Part shown: positions 45,198 through 56,699 of the stretch, in pieces
Layout of the letters: every line of letters begins with the position of its first letter
How positions within the stretch are numbered: the stretch's first letter is position 1
Origin: Deroplatys truncata
Lineage: Eukaryota > Arthropoda > Insecta > Mantodea > Mantidae
Direction: 5' to 3'
Length of the DNA: 64,000 bases
Assembly: GCA_030765065.1 (NCBI GenBank)
Contig: CM060978.1
Coordinates: 222,103,498 to 222,167,497, forward strand
Notes under the pieces: generated by a model
What the model saw: only the letters and a program-made list of their open reading frames with translations
What the model was told of the DNA's origin: nothing
Databases searched by the model: none
Program-made: the position numbers and the translations under genes

Positions 45198-48100
45198 ATG
45201 TGTGTGTCTGTCTGTGAATCAGTGATCAGGTCCGTGTGTGTCTGTGTGTCTGTCTGTGAATCTGTGATCAGGTCCGTGTGTGTCTGTGTGTCTGTCTGTG
45301 AATCTGTGAACAGGTCCGTGTGTGTCTGTGTGTCTGTCTGTGAATCTGTGATCAGGTCCGTGTGTGTCTGTGTGTCTGTCTGTGAATCTGTGAACAGGTC
45401 CGTGTGTGTCTGTGTGTCTGTCTGTGAATCTGTGATCAGGTCCTGGTGTGTTCGTGTGTCTGTCTGTGAATCTGTGAACAGGTCCGTGTGTGTCTGTGTG
45501 TCTGTCTGTGAATCTGTGAACAGGTCCGTGTGTGTCTGTGTGTCTGTCTGTGAATCTGTGAACAGGTCCGTGTGTGTCTGTGTGTCAGTCTGTGAATCTG
45601 TGATCAGGTCCGTGTGTGTCTGTGTGTCTGTCTGTGAATCTGTAATCAGGTCCGTGTGTGTCTGTGTGTCTGTCTGTGAATCTGTGATCAGGTCCGTGTG
45701 TGTCTGTGTGTCTGTCTGTGAATCTGTGATCAGGACCGTGAGTGTCTGTCTGTGAATCTGTGATCAGGTCCGTGTGTGTCTGTGTGTCTGTCTGTGAATC
45801 TGTGATCAGGTCCGTGTGTGTCTGTGTGTCTGTCTGTGAATCTGTGATCAGGACCGTGAGTGTCTGTCTGTGAATCTGTGATCAGGTCCGTGTGTGTCTG
45901 TCTGTGAATCTATGATCAGGTCCGTGTATGTCTGTGTGTCTGTCTGTGAATCTGTAATCAGGTCCGTGTGTGTCTGTGTGTCTGTCTGTGAATCTGTGAT
46001 CAGGTCCGTGTGTGTCTGTCTGTGAATCTGTGATCAGGTCCGTGTGTGTCCGTGTGTCTGTCTGTGAATCTGTGAACAGGTCCGTGTGTGTCTGTGAGTC
46101 TGTCTGTGAATCTGTGAACATGTCCGTGTGTGTCTGTGGGTCTGTCTGTGAATCTGTAAACAGGTCCGTATGTGTCTGTGTGTCTGTCTGTGAATCTGTG
46201 AACAGGTCCGTGTGTGTCTGTGTGTCTGTCTGTGAATCTGTGATCAGGTCCGTGTGTGTCTGTGTGTCTGTCTGTGAATCTGTGATCAGGTCCGTGTGTG
46301 TCTGTGTGTCTGCTTGTGAATCTGTGATCAGGTCCGTGTGTGTCTGTGTGTCTGTCTGTGAATCTGTGAACAGGTCCGTGTGTGTCTGTGTGTCTGTCTG
46401 TGAATCTGTGATCAGGTCCGTGTGTGTCTGTCTGTGAATCTGTGATCAGGTCCGTGTGTGTCTGTGTGTCTGTCTGTGAATCTGTGATCAGGTCCGTGTG
46501 TGTCTATGTGTCTGTCTGTGAATCTGTCATCAGGTCCGTGTGTGTCTGTGTGTCTGTCTGTGAATCTGTGATCAGGTCCGTGTGTGTCTGTGTGTCTGTC
46601 TGTGAATCTGTGAACAGGTCCGTGTGTGTCTGTGTGTCTGTCTGTGAATCTGTGATCAGGTCCGTGTGTGTCTGTCTGTGAATCTGTGATCAGGTCCGTG
46701 TGTGTCTGTGTGTCTGTCTGTGAATCTGTGATCAGGTCCGTGTGTGTCTATGTGCCTGTCTGTGAATCTGTCATCAGGTCCGTGTGTGTCTGTGTGTCTG
46801 TCTGTGAATCTGTGATCAGGTCCGTGTGTGTCTGTGTGTCTGTCTGTGAATCTGTGATCAGGTCCCTGTGTGTCTGTGTGTCTGTCTGTGAATCTGTGAA
46901 CAGGTCCGTGTGTGTCTGTGTGTCTGTCTGTGAATCTGTGAACAGGTCCGTGTGTGTCTGTGTGTCTGTCTGTGAATCTGTGATCAGGTCCTGGTGTGTT
47001 CGTGTGTCTGTCTGTGAATCTGTGAACAGGTCCGTGTGTGTCTGTGTGTCTGTCTGTGAATCTGTGAACAGGTCCGTGTGTGTCTGTGTGTCTGTCTGTG
47101 AATCTGTGAACAGGTCCGTGTGTGTCTGTGTGTCTGTCTGTGAATCTGTGATCAGGTCCGTGTGTGTCTGTGTGTCTGTCTGTGAATCTGTAATCAGGTC
47201 CGTGTGTGTCTGTGTGTCTGTCTGTGAATCTGTGATCAGGTCCGTGTGTGTCTGTGTGTCTGTCTGTGAACCTGTGATCAGGACTGTGAGTGTCTGTCTG
47301 TGAATCTGTGATCAGGTCCGTGTGTGTCTGTGTGTCTGTCTGTGAATCTGTGATCAGGTCCGTGTGTGTCTGTGTGTCTGTCTGTGAATCTGTGATCAGG
47401 ACCGTGAGTGTCTGTCTGTGAATCTGTGATCAGGTCCGTGTGTGTCTGTCTGTGAATCTATGATCAGGTCCGTGTATGTCTGTGTGTCTGTCTGTGAATC
47501 TGTAATCAGGTCCGTGTGTGTCTGTGTGTCTGTCTGTGAATCTGTGATCAGGTCCGTGTGTGTCTGTCTGTGAATCTGTGATCAGGTCCGTGTGTGTCCG
47601 TGTGTCTGTCTGTGAATCTGTGAACAGGTCCGTGTGTGTCTGTGAGTCTGTCTGTGAATCTGTGAACATGTCCGTGTGTGTCTGTGGGTCTGTCTGTGAA
47701 TCTGTAAACAGGTCCGTATGTGTCTGTGTGTCTGTCTGTGAATCTGTGAACAGGTCCGTGTGTGTCTGTGTGTCTGTCTGTGAATCTGTGATCAGGTCCG
47801 TGTGTGTCTGTGTGTCTGTCTGTGAATCTGTGATCAGGTCCGTGTGTGTCTGTGTGTCTTTCTGTGAATCTGTGATCAGGTCCGTGTGTGTCTGTGTGTC
47901 TGTCTGTGAATCTGTGATCAGGTCCGTGTGTGTCTGTGTGTCTGTCTGTGAATCTGTGAACAGGTCCGTGTGTGTCTGTGTGTCTGTCTGTGAATCTGTG
48001 ATCAGGTCCGTGTTTGTCTGTCTGTGAATCTGTGATCAGGTCCGTGTGTGTCTGTGTGTCTGTCTGTGAATCTGTGATCAGGTCCGTGTGTGTCTATGTG

Positions 48101-51100
48101 TCTGTCTGTGAATCTGTCATCAGGTCCGTGTGTGTCTTTGTGTCTGTCTGTGAATCTGTGATCAGGTCCGTGTGTGTCTGTGTATCTGTCTGTGAATCTG
48201 TGATCAGGTCCGTGTGTGTCTGTGTGTCTGTCTGTGAATCTGTGATCAGGTCCGTGTGTGTCTGTGTGTCTGTCTGTGAATCTGTGATCAGGTCCGTGTG
48301 TGTCTGTGTGTCTGTCTGTGAATCTGTGAACAGGTCCGTGTGTGTCTGTGTGTCTGTCTGTGAATCTGTGATCAGTTCCGTGTGTGTCTGTCTGTGAATC
48401 TGTGATCAGGTCCGTGTGTGTCTGTCTGTGAATCTATGATCAGGTCCGTGTATGTCTGTGTGTCTGTCTGTGAATCTGTAATCAGGTCCGTGTGTGTCTG
48501 TGTGTCTGTCTGTGAATCTGTGATCAGGTCCGTGTGTGTCTGTCTGTGAATCTGTGATCAGGTCCGTGTGTGTCTGTGTGTCTGTCTGTGAATCTGTGAT
48601 CAGGTCCGTGTGTGTCCGTATGTCTGTCTGTGAATCTGTGAACAGGTCCGTGTGTGTCTGTGAGTCTGTCTGTGAATCTGTGAACATGTCCGTGTGTGTC
48701 TGTGTGTCTGTCTGTGAATCTGTAAACAGGTCCGTATGTGTCTGTGTGTCTGTCTGATAATCTGTGAACAGGTCCGTGTGTGTCTGTGTGTCTGTCTGTG
48801 AATCTGTGATCAGGTCCGTGTGTGTCTGTGTGTCTGTCTGTGAATCTGTGATCAGGTCCGTGTGTGTCCGTGTGTCTGTCTGTGAATCTGTGAACAGGTC
48901 CGTGTGTGTCTGTGAGTCTGTCTGTGAATCTGTGAACATGTCCGTGTGTGTCTGTGTGTCTGTCTGTGAATCTGTAAACAGGTCCATATGTGTCTGTGTG
49001 TCTGTCTGTGAATCTGTGAAGAGGTCCGTGTGTGTCTGTGTGTCTGTCTGTGAATCTGTGATCAGGTCCGTGTGTGTCTGTCTGTGAATCTGTGATCAGG
49101 TCCGTGTGTGTCTTTCTGTGAATCTGTGATCAGGTCCGTGTGTGTCTGTGTGTCTGTCTGTGAATCTGTGATCAGGTCCGTGTGTGTCTGTGTGTCTGTC
49201 TGTGAATCTGTGAACAGGTCCGTGTGTGTCTGTGTGTCTGTCTGTGAATCTGTGATCAGGTCCGTGTGTGTCTGTCTGTGAATCTGTGATCAGGTCCGTG
49301 TGTGTCTGTGTGTCTGTCTGTGAATCTGTGATCAGGTCCGTGTGTGTCTATGTGTCTGTCTGTGAATCTGTGAACAGGTCCGTGTGTGTCTGTGTGTCTG
49401 TCTGTGAATCTGTGATCAGGTCCGTGTGTGTCTGTGTGTCTGTCTGTGAATCTGTGATCAGGTCCGTGTGTGTCTGTGTGTCTGTCTGTGAATCTGTGAT
49501 CAGGTCCTTGTGTGTCCGTGTGTCTGTCTGTGAATCTGTGAACAGGTCCGTGTGTGTCTGTGAGTCTGTCTGTGAATCTGTGAACATGTCCGTGTGTGTC
49601 TGTGTGTCTGTCTGTGAATCTGTAAACAGGTCCGTATGTGTCTGTGTGTCTGTCTGTGAATCTGTGAACAGGTCCGTGTGTGTCTGTGTGTCTGTCTGTG
49701 AATCTGTGATCAGGTCCGTGTGTGTCTGTGTGTCTGTCTGTGAATCTGTGATCAGGTCCGTGTGTGTCTGTGTGTCTTTCTGTGAATCTGTGATCAGGTC
49801 CGTGTGTGTCTGTGTGTCTGTCTGTGAATCTGTGATCAGGTCCGTGTGTGTCTGTGTGTCTGTCTGTGAATCTGTGAACAGGTCCGTGTGTGTCTGTGTG
49901 TCTCTCTGTGAATCTGTGATCAGGTCCGTGTGTGTCTGTCTGTGAATCTGTGATCAGGTCCGTGTGTGTCTGTGTGTCTGTCTGTGAATCTGTGATCAGG
50001 TCCGTGTGTGTCTATGTGTCTGTCTGTGAATCTGTCATCAGGTCCGTGTGTGTCTGTGTGTCTGTCTGTGAATCTGTGATCAGGTCCGTGTGTGTCTGTG
50101 TGTCTGTCTGTGAATCTGTGATCAGGTCCGTGTGTGTCTGTGTGTCTGTCTGTGAATCTGTGAACAGGTCCGTGTGTGTCTGTGTGTCTGTCTGTGAATC
50201 TGTGAACAGGTCCGTGTGTGTCTGTGTGTCTGTCTGTGAATCTGTGAACAGGTCCGTGTGTGTCTGTGTGTCTGTCTGTGAATCTGTGATCAGGTCCTGG
50301 TGTGTTCGTGTGTCTGTCTGTGAATCTGTGAACAGGTCCGTGTGTGTCTGTGTGTCTGTCCGTGAATCTGTGAACAGGTCCGTGTGTGTCTGTGTGTCTG
50401 TCTGTGAATCTGTGAACAGGTCCGTGTGTGTCTGTGTGTCTGTCTGTGAATCTGTGATCAGGTCCGTGTGTGTCTGTGTGTCTGTCTGTGAATCTGTAAT
50501 CAGGTCCGTGTGTGTCTGTGTGTCTGTCTGTGAATCTGTGATCAGGTCCGTGTGTGTCTGTGTGTCTGTCTGTGAACCTGTGATCAGGACCGTGAGTGTC
50601 TGTCTGTGAATCTGTGATCAGGTCCGTGTGTGTCTGTGTGTCTGTCTGTGAATCTGTGATCAGGTCCGTGTGTGTCTGTGTGTCTGTCTGTGAATCTGTG
50701 ATCAGGACCGTGAGTGTCTGTCTGTGAATCTGTGATCAGGTCCGTGTGTGTCTGTCTGTGAATCTATGATCAGGTCCGTGTATGTCTGTGTGTCTGTCTG
50801 TGAATCTGTAATCAGGTCCGTGTGTGTCTGTGTGTCTGTCTGTGAATCTGTGATCAGGTCCGTGTGTGTCTGTCTGTGAATCTGTGATCAGGTCCGTGTG
50901 TGTCTGTGTGTCTGTCTGTGAATCTGTGATCAGGTCCGTGTGTGTCCGTGTGTCTGTCTGTGAATCTGTGAACAGGTCCGTGTGTGTCTGTGAGTCTGTC
51001 TGTGAATCTGTGAACATGTCCGTGTGTGTCTGTGTGTCTGTCTGTGAATCTGTAAACAGGTCCGTATGTGTCTGTGTGTCTGTCTGTGAATCTGTGAACA

Positions 51101-52200
51101 GGTCCGTGTGTGTCTGTGTGTCTGTCTGTGAATCTGTGATCAGGTCCGTGTGTGTCTGTGTGTCTGTCTGTGAATCTGTGATCAGGTCCGTGTGTGTCCG
51201 TGTGTCTGTCTGTGAATCTGTGAACAGGTCCGTGTGTGTCTGTGAGTCTGTCTGTGAATCTGTGAACATGTCCGTGTGTGTCTGTGTGTCTGTCTGTGAA
51301 TCTGTAAACAGGTCCGTATGTGTCTGTGTGTCTGTCTGTGAATCTGTGAACAGGTCCGTGTGTGTCTGTGTGTCTGTCTGTGAATCTGTGATCAGGTCCG
51401 TGTGTGTCTGTGTGTCTGTCTGTGAATCTGTGATCAGGTCCGTGTGTGTCTGTGTGTCTTTCTGTGAATCTGTGATCAGGTCCGTGTGTGTCTGTGTGTC
51501 TGTCTGTGAATCTGTGATCAGGTCCGTGTGTGTCTGTGTGTCTGTCTGTGAATCTGTGAACAGGTCCGTGTGTGTCTGTGTGTCTGTATGTGAATCTGTG
51601 ATCAGGTCCGTGTGTGTCTGTCTGTGAATCTGTGATCAGGTCCGTGTGTGTCTGTGTGTCTGTCTGTGAATCTGTGATCAGGTCCGTGTTGTGTCTATGT
51701 GTCTGTCTGTGAATCTGTCATCAGGTCCGTGTGTGTCTGTGTGTCTGTCTGTGAATCTGTGATCAGGTCCGTGTGTGTCTGTGTGTCTGTCTGTGAATCT
51801 GTGATCAGGTCCGTGTGTGTCTGTGTGTCTGTCTGTGAATCTGTGATCAGGTCCGTGTGTGTCTGTGTGTCTGTCTGTGAATCTGTGATCAGGTCCGTGT
51901 GTGTCTGTGTGTCTGTCTGTGAATCTGTGAACAGGTCCGTGTGTGTCTGTGTGTCTGTCTGTGAATCTGTGATCAGTTCCGTGTGTGTCTGTCTGTGAAT
52001 CTGTGATCAGGTCCGTGTGTGTCTGTGTGTCTGTCTGTGAATCTGTGATCAGGTCCGTGTGTGTCTGTCTGTGAATCTGTGATCAGATCCGTGTGTGTCT
52101 GTGTGTCTGTCTGTGAATCTGTGATCAGGTCCGTGTGTGTCTGTGTGTCTGTCTGTGAATCTGTGAACATGTCCGTGTGTGTCTGTGAGTCTGTCTGTAT
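45198..52200 (+). repeat. 7-kb minisatellite of a 42-bp unit
   Basis: About 170 head-to-tail copies. The full unit is 42 bp: TCCGTGTGTGTCTGTGTGTC followed by TGTCTGTGAATCTGTGATCA and GG. A 34-bp version lacks one TGTGTGTC. Main variants end GTGATCAGG, GTGAACAGG, GTGAACATG or GTAAACAGG. Because 42 is a multiple of three, long frames stay open on both strands. Plus strand gives repeats of VCVCVSVCESVIRS, minus strand repeats of THTDLITDSQTDTQ. These are array artefacts, not evidence of a gene. Longer blocks are repeated inside: rare variants recur at exact offsets of 1548 bp (45,441/46,989; 45,911/47,459) and 3306 bp. The right edge passes straight into R1 sequence, whose TG core resembles the unit. 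Confidence 0.98.
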
Positions 52201-52493
52201 GTTTGTCTGTGTGTCTGTAACTCAAAAACGAAAAGTCGGATTAATGCCAATCTTGGTATTTAAGTTCACTATCCTCCAAGGATGCGACACAAAGATTTTC
52301 AAAAAAATCCCCCACACCAACTATCCTTTACGTGCAATATTTTTGGAACGTTTTTACTTTCTCAAAAATGGCTTTAATGATTATGATTAAAAGACTATAT
52401 ATTAAACATGGCAAATAAAATGCACATCTTGAACTTTATGTTACTGACCTGTGAAGTCCTCTTCATTCGGAAGCAATTTTGTATACTTTTGTA
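52200..52493 (+). repeat. R1 right half following the minisatellite
   Basis: After the last array units the sequence reads TCTGTAACTCAAAAACGAAA, AGTCGG, GGATGCGACACAAAGATTTT and TTTTTACTTTCTCAAAAATGG, the R1 blocks immediately after its TG core. It is interrupted at 52,494 by a DNA transposon. R1 resumes at about 54,700. Confidence 0.85.
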
Positions 52494-52521
52494 CAGGGTG
52501 GGCGAGAAGTACCCGTACTCC

Positions 52522-54586
52522 CTAGTATCGAAAGCTAATTGAGTTATTGTAGCACAAGTACTTACGTATTATGTGTCCAATATATCTGTATGTGCCCCAT
52601 AATGCTGTAAACATAGTTCCATACGCCTCCATGTTCTTCTTGACATATTCTTGAGCATGCAAGGTGTTATAATGCGAAATGCATCCCCAAAGAGCATTGT
52701 GCAGTTCTTCGTTTTTAGCAAAATGACGTGCAGATACATGTGCCTTAATGACTCCCCATAACAAGTGTCAGGTTTGTTGAGGTCAAGAATTCTTGGTGGC
52801 CATTTTAAGGGATTTGGTGTTGCTGATGAACACGATCTATCCTCCGTCCTGGAAAGTGTTCATTTAACACTTCCCGTACTGCAAGAGCGTAGTGAGGAGG
52901 TACTCCATCTTGCTGCAACCACATGCGTTCTGTGAGGCCCCTTTCCTCAAGCTGAGGTATTAACCATGTTTAACATGTGTAAATAATTTGCGCCATTCAC
53001 AGTCCCTTCAAAAACGTACGGTCCAAGCAGATGGGATGTCATCGCTTTTATATCATTACGTGAGACGGATTCCTTTCTAACTCGACTGTGTAATGAGGAT
53101 TCTCTTTGGCCCTAAAAGACAATATTTCTGGCACGTGAGCTGCGATAAATCGCACATTCATATGAAAACAAACCTTGGCACGGTTCACTGCATTTGGAAA
53201 TTGAATAGCAAAGCACGGCATGCATTCCAGTCTCTATCCGATAATTCGTTTACGAACGTCAGTCAAAAAGGTCCAATATTTTGAATGTGATCTCGCATTG
53301 TTGTTCTCGGTATACCGAGTCCCGAAGCATCTTTACATGTCGACTTCATAGGAGATTGTTCAGTCGAGCAGAGACTCGGCACATGTTTCTTCTCATGTCT
53401 TCATTCTTCTATTCCGCTGCCTGAGTTTTAACACTGCCAAAAGCAAAAGCACAGTCACGTCTTTCCCAATCCAGAAGACTGTTTTTGAAGGGGTATTTTA
53501 GAAGAGTTGCATTGTAGTTCAAATGTTGGGGAGCCAAACTTGATGAAGTAGGTGCCGCACATATGGTATAAAGTTTCAGGTGGCCTTCGCCCCCAATGTT
53601 CACTTTCCGGTGGTCTTCGCCCCAAGTTTACTTTCCGGTGGCCGTCGTCCCAATATTTATAAATCAATTTTGTATTTTAATGTTTTTTTAAATATTATAT
53701 ATATTTATGTTTGCCTCGGCTGCGTCAGTATTAATTTGTAGAGAAGTGTGTCTCTTTGCAGGGGGTGATGTAGCTACAGAATGTATGCTTACACAAATTA
53801 TAATTTTTACTTCACTCCATTTATTTATCCTTCACACGATTAAATAACACTTCAATTACATAGAGAGCTGTGAGATTATTTATTAATTTCACTTTTAAAC
53901 ACGTAAACTTTATAATATTCTCGCCGTAATGAATTTTCGTCTCACACTGGATACCTATTAAACTTCTCGAGAATGCATTTCTCGTCAAGTTAGGAACACT
54001 GTCTACTAGCAACTGACTTCTACGCCTGAATTTGCAACTTTCATATATTTCAACTCTCTGATTGGCTAATCCTACTCCAATAGAATACTTTTATTTAACT
54101 TTCAGGTTTTTTGGTTGTTGATTGGCTATTTATAAACTGTTTCAAAAATTACATTATTGTTGCTCCAAGAATTACTATTAGCATTATTAAAGTTTCTAAT
54201 TCATTATTGCCTCAAGGTTACCTCATTGTTAGCAACTTTTGACCTATATTCTCACAGCTCCTACTTTATTAAATTACGTAATACATTCACATAACAATAT
54301 TAAACATGTACATAATAATACAAACATTAATACAATGACTGTTACATACATTTTGTATATTATATTATACACATGTTGCTTTAAGACGGGCTGTTATTAT
54401 ATTTTATATTATATAATTAGACTGAAATCGTTTAGGTGTTAAAAATACTGCCTCACTTTTCGCCTTTTTAAATATTTCCTGGAATGCTCCCATAATCTGA
54501 CTCATTGTCTGCCCTAAGTGTTTTCGTTCGTGCACCCACACACTTGTCACTACGCGCTCCTCAATAATGTAATTGATAAGTAACAT
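52522..54586 (-). pseudogene. Mariner-like transposase pseudogene, split by R2
   Basis: The N-terminal piece (54,586-54,456) contains IIEERVVTSVWVHERKHLGQ, the helix-turn-helix opening typical of this insect transposase group. R2 then interrupts. The gene resumes near 53,500 with NSLLDWERRDCAFAFGSVKT, continues in broken frames (NELSDRDWNACRALL), and includes LQQDGVPPHYALAVREVLNE with the second catalytic aspartate. It ends near LWGVIKAHVSARHF at 52,764-52,700. Several frameshifts and stops interrupt it. The catalytic order and the PPHY motif identify the family; the copy is dead. Confidence 0.8.
53500..54455 (-). repeat. R2 LTR-like repeat, copy 3, with leader
   Basis: The LTR-like part is 53,708-54,455 (plus strand GTTTGCCTCGGCTGCGTCAG to TACTGCCTCA). 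Beyond it, 53,500-53,707 is a leader shared with copy 4. It contains GAAGTAGGTGCCGCACATAT and a short tandem block in which (C/G)GTGG(C/T)CTTCGCCCC occurs three times (53,578-53,650). Inserted inside a transposase gene. Confidence 0.7.
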
Positions 54587-54699
54587 AGCTACATAGCATA
54601 ATAACATTTGATACTACCAACGTGCAAAACATTTGATACCAATAGGGGTACGGGGACCTCTCGCCAAACCTGTACAACAGTTCGAATTGCTCATTACGT

Positions 54700-54990
54700 G
54701 GTCCTTCTCTTAAGTCCTGTCAACATTTAGTTGTTTCTCGCGATTGCAATGAAACAATATGTAATTTTAGGGCCAGCGTATAGTACCAGTTTTTAAACAT
54801 TTGACTATCTCTGTTCTCTTTGTATCTATAACAAAATGTGTAATGCAGTCATTTGTGCAAACGTTTATTTGGATGAAGTAGATAGAAAAATAAACTTTAG
54901 TAAAAATAGTTTCTAAAAATAGTTTATACACCCAATAATAAACATGGGGTGGAGAAGGTCATGTGAATGTATCACATCAATTATTTTTAC
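54700..54990 (+). repeat. R1 right end, continuation
   Basis: GTCCTGTCAACATTTAGTTG, TTTCTCGCGATTG and CATTTGACTATC, then GGTGGAGAAGGTCATGTGAA plus TATCACATCAATTATTTTT. These are the R1 end blocks of the 40.9-kb subtype, in the same orientation as 52,200-52,493. Some middle R1 sequence is missing. Confidence 0.75.
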
Positions 54991-54994
54991 AATA

Positions 54995-55390
54995 ATTTGG
55001 GTACACATCAAGCAAAATCTGCTTACTGGAGGACATAATTTAAATTAATGCAGCAAATGTAAAATTAGCTAATAGATGAATTAATCTACGAATCAGATAA
55101 CTGAAGGAAGAGTTCAGAGATGTAAACCAAGCCTTAGTTGTCATTTAGTAAAGCTAGTTTTTTTTCCAAACATGCTGTGTACCTGAGGACAAAATCCTCT
55201 AAACAATGCGCAAAAGATCAAGTGATCAACGTCCAACAAACGCAGTATTTTATATCTTTAACAAATACTTAATTAGTTAAGTTATAAGCAACATTCTATG
55301 TTTTTCGTTCGCCTATCTTTCTTAGAAATCCCATGCCTTATATTCGCATCACTTTCTTTAGACATTATCGTTTAGTTGTAAAGCTTGTCT
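54995..55390. other. No gene seen
   Basis: AT-rich spacer between R1 and the next transposon. Confidence 0.5.
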
Positions 55391-55400
55391 TTAGTTGTCT

Positions 55401-56686
55401 TTCAACAAGAGTGTCTTCAATTTTAACTTGAATAAAACATGTTCTCTAAATGAAAGAGGTTTATTTCTTTTTTTATTTTGGAACATAATTAATGCCATTA
55501 CGTGTGGAAGAGAACATCAGTTAAGTGACCGCTGCGACTTCGTTGGATTGCGCGTATACGGTTGACACAATTTTTAATGCCAGAAGAACGTAAATTAGCT
55601 CCAACTTTACGAATAACACGCGTGATGTTATTCATTATATCGTTTACTGTTTCTGGCTTGTTGACATCAACTCGAGATTTAACATAACCCCACAAGAAGT
55701 AATCCAACGGCGTTAAATCACATGACCTCGGCGGCCAGTTAACATCACCACCACGGGAAATGATGAAACCTCTGAACTTCTCCTTCAAAAGATCGATTTT
55801 TTCGTGAGAAGTATGAAATGTGACACCAGCTTGCTGGAACCAGATGTTTCTGAGATCCATACCATCAAATTGAGGCCAAAAAGGGTTCGTTATTAGAGCC
55901 CGGTATATTTCTCCATTGATAGTTAGAGTTTCTCTATCCTCATCTTGGAAAAAATATGGACCAATGATTCCACCATACCAAAATCCACACCACACAGTAA
56001 CCTTTTGGAGATGAAGTGGTTGTTCTTGAATCTGCATTGGATTTTGATTGCTCCAATAGTGGCAATTTTGTTTGTTAACACAAACATCCATCCAAAAGTG
56101 GGCTTCGTCGCTGAAGATGATTTTTCTACAAAAATTCGGGTCAGCTTCCAATTGCTCCATAGCCCAGTCAGCGAATACACGGCGCAACCTATGACGGTTG
56201 GGCTTTAGTTCTTGAATTAACCTCAGTTTGTAAGCGTGAAACTTCAAGCCCATATGCAGAATTCGCCAAGTTGTGGTCGGCAAAAGCCCCAATTCTTGCG
56301 CTCGACGAGCAATTGATTTGTTTCCGTTCTCGCGTACACTCTCACGAACGGCGCCTATGTTTTAGTTGGAGCGCTTACGTCTATTACGTACAGGCGTTCT
56401 TTGATCGCTGACAAAACCACTTCTTTCAAATTTATCGATCAAACGCCGAATCGTTCTCTCGCAGGGACGATTATGCACACCGTAAACTTCACGCAATACA
56501 CGGAAGGTTTGGCGAACAGATGATCCATTTAGATAATAAATTTTAACAATTTCTACGCCTTACTGAATGCTGTAACATTCCATGGATATTTTTCAATATT
56601 AGCTGTAACTGCATGAAAAAAATGACTGCTGTAACTTAATAACAACGGCAGCTATCACATGTAAAACATAAAACACTCTTGTTGAA
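55401..56686 (-). mobile_element. Mariner-like transposon with DD41D-type transposase
   Basis: The left end TTCAACAAGAGTGTCTT (55,401) and right end AAACACTCTTGTTGAA (to 56,686) are inverted copies with one mismatch over 16-17 bases. Weaker matching extends inward. TA dinucleotides lie 7-8 bases outside each end, so the exact termini are uncertain. The element carries a nearly full-length transposase frame. Of the transposons in the window it is the least decayed after Tc1 copy B. Confidence 0.8.
55498..56583 (-). pseudogene. Mariner-like transposase, 361 codons with two stops and a lost catalytic Asp
   Basis: Starting from ATG at 56,583 the frame stays open to TAA at 55,498 except for stops at codon 8 (56,560-56,562) and codon 74 (56,362-56,364). 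The N-terminal half has paired helix-turn-helix motifs (GSSVRQTFRVLREVYGVHN; KSIARRAQELGLLPTTTWRI). The first catalytic aspartate is codon 159 in IIFSDEAHF. The second should be in WFQQDG but codon 252 is alanine (WFQQAGVTF, GCT). The third is in LTPLDYFLWGYVKS, with 41 residues between positions two and three, so DD41D spacing. It would be a self-mobilising nuclease; the stops and the missing aspartate make it inactive. Confidence 0.9.
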
Positions 56687-56699
56687 TGATCCTTTACAA

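Larger units (their letters stand above)
52494..54672 (-). mobile_element. Tc1/mariner-superfamily transposon, itself interrupted
   Basis: The ends are inverted: CAGGGTGGGCGAGAAGTACC at the left, and the reverse complement of the right end reads CAGGTTTGGCGAGAGGTCCC. Both continue CGTAC. TA lies outside each end (52,492-52,493 and 54,673-54,674). The element carries a decayed transposase on the minus strand and an R2 LTR-like insertion (about 53,500-54,455) inside that gene. It sits within an R1 copy. Confidence 0.85.

Noticed and set aside
45198-51998. Long open frames on both strands of the tandem array (up to 253 codons)
   Set aside because: They follow automatically from a stop-free unit whose length is a multiple of three; no start, splice or promoter evidence.
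45198-52200. CRISPR-like array
   Set aside because: Units are directly adjacent with no unique spacers, and the context is eukaryotic; it is a minisatellite.
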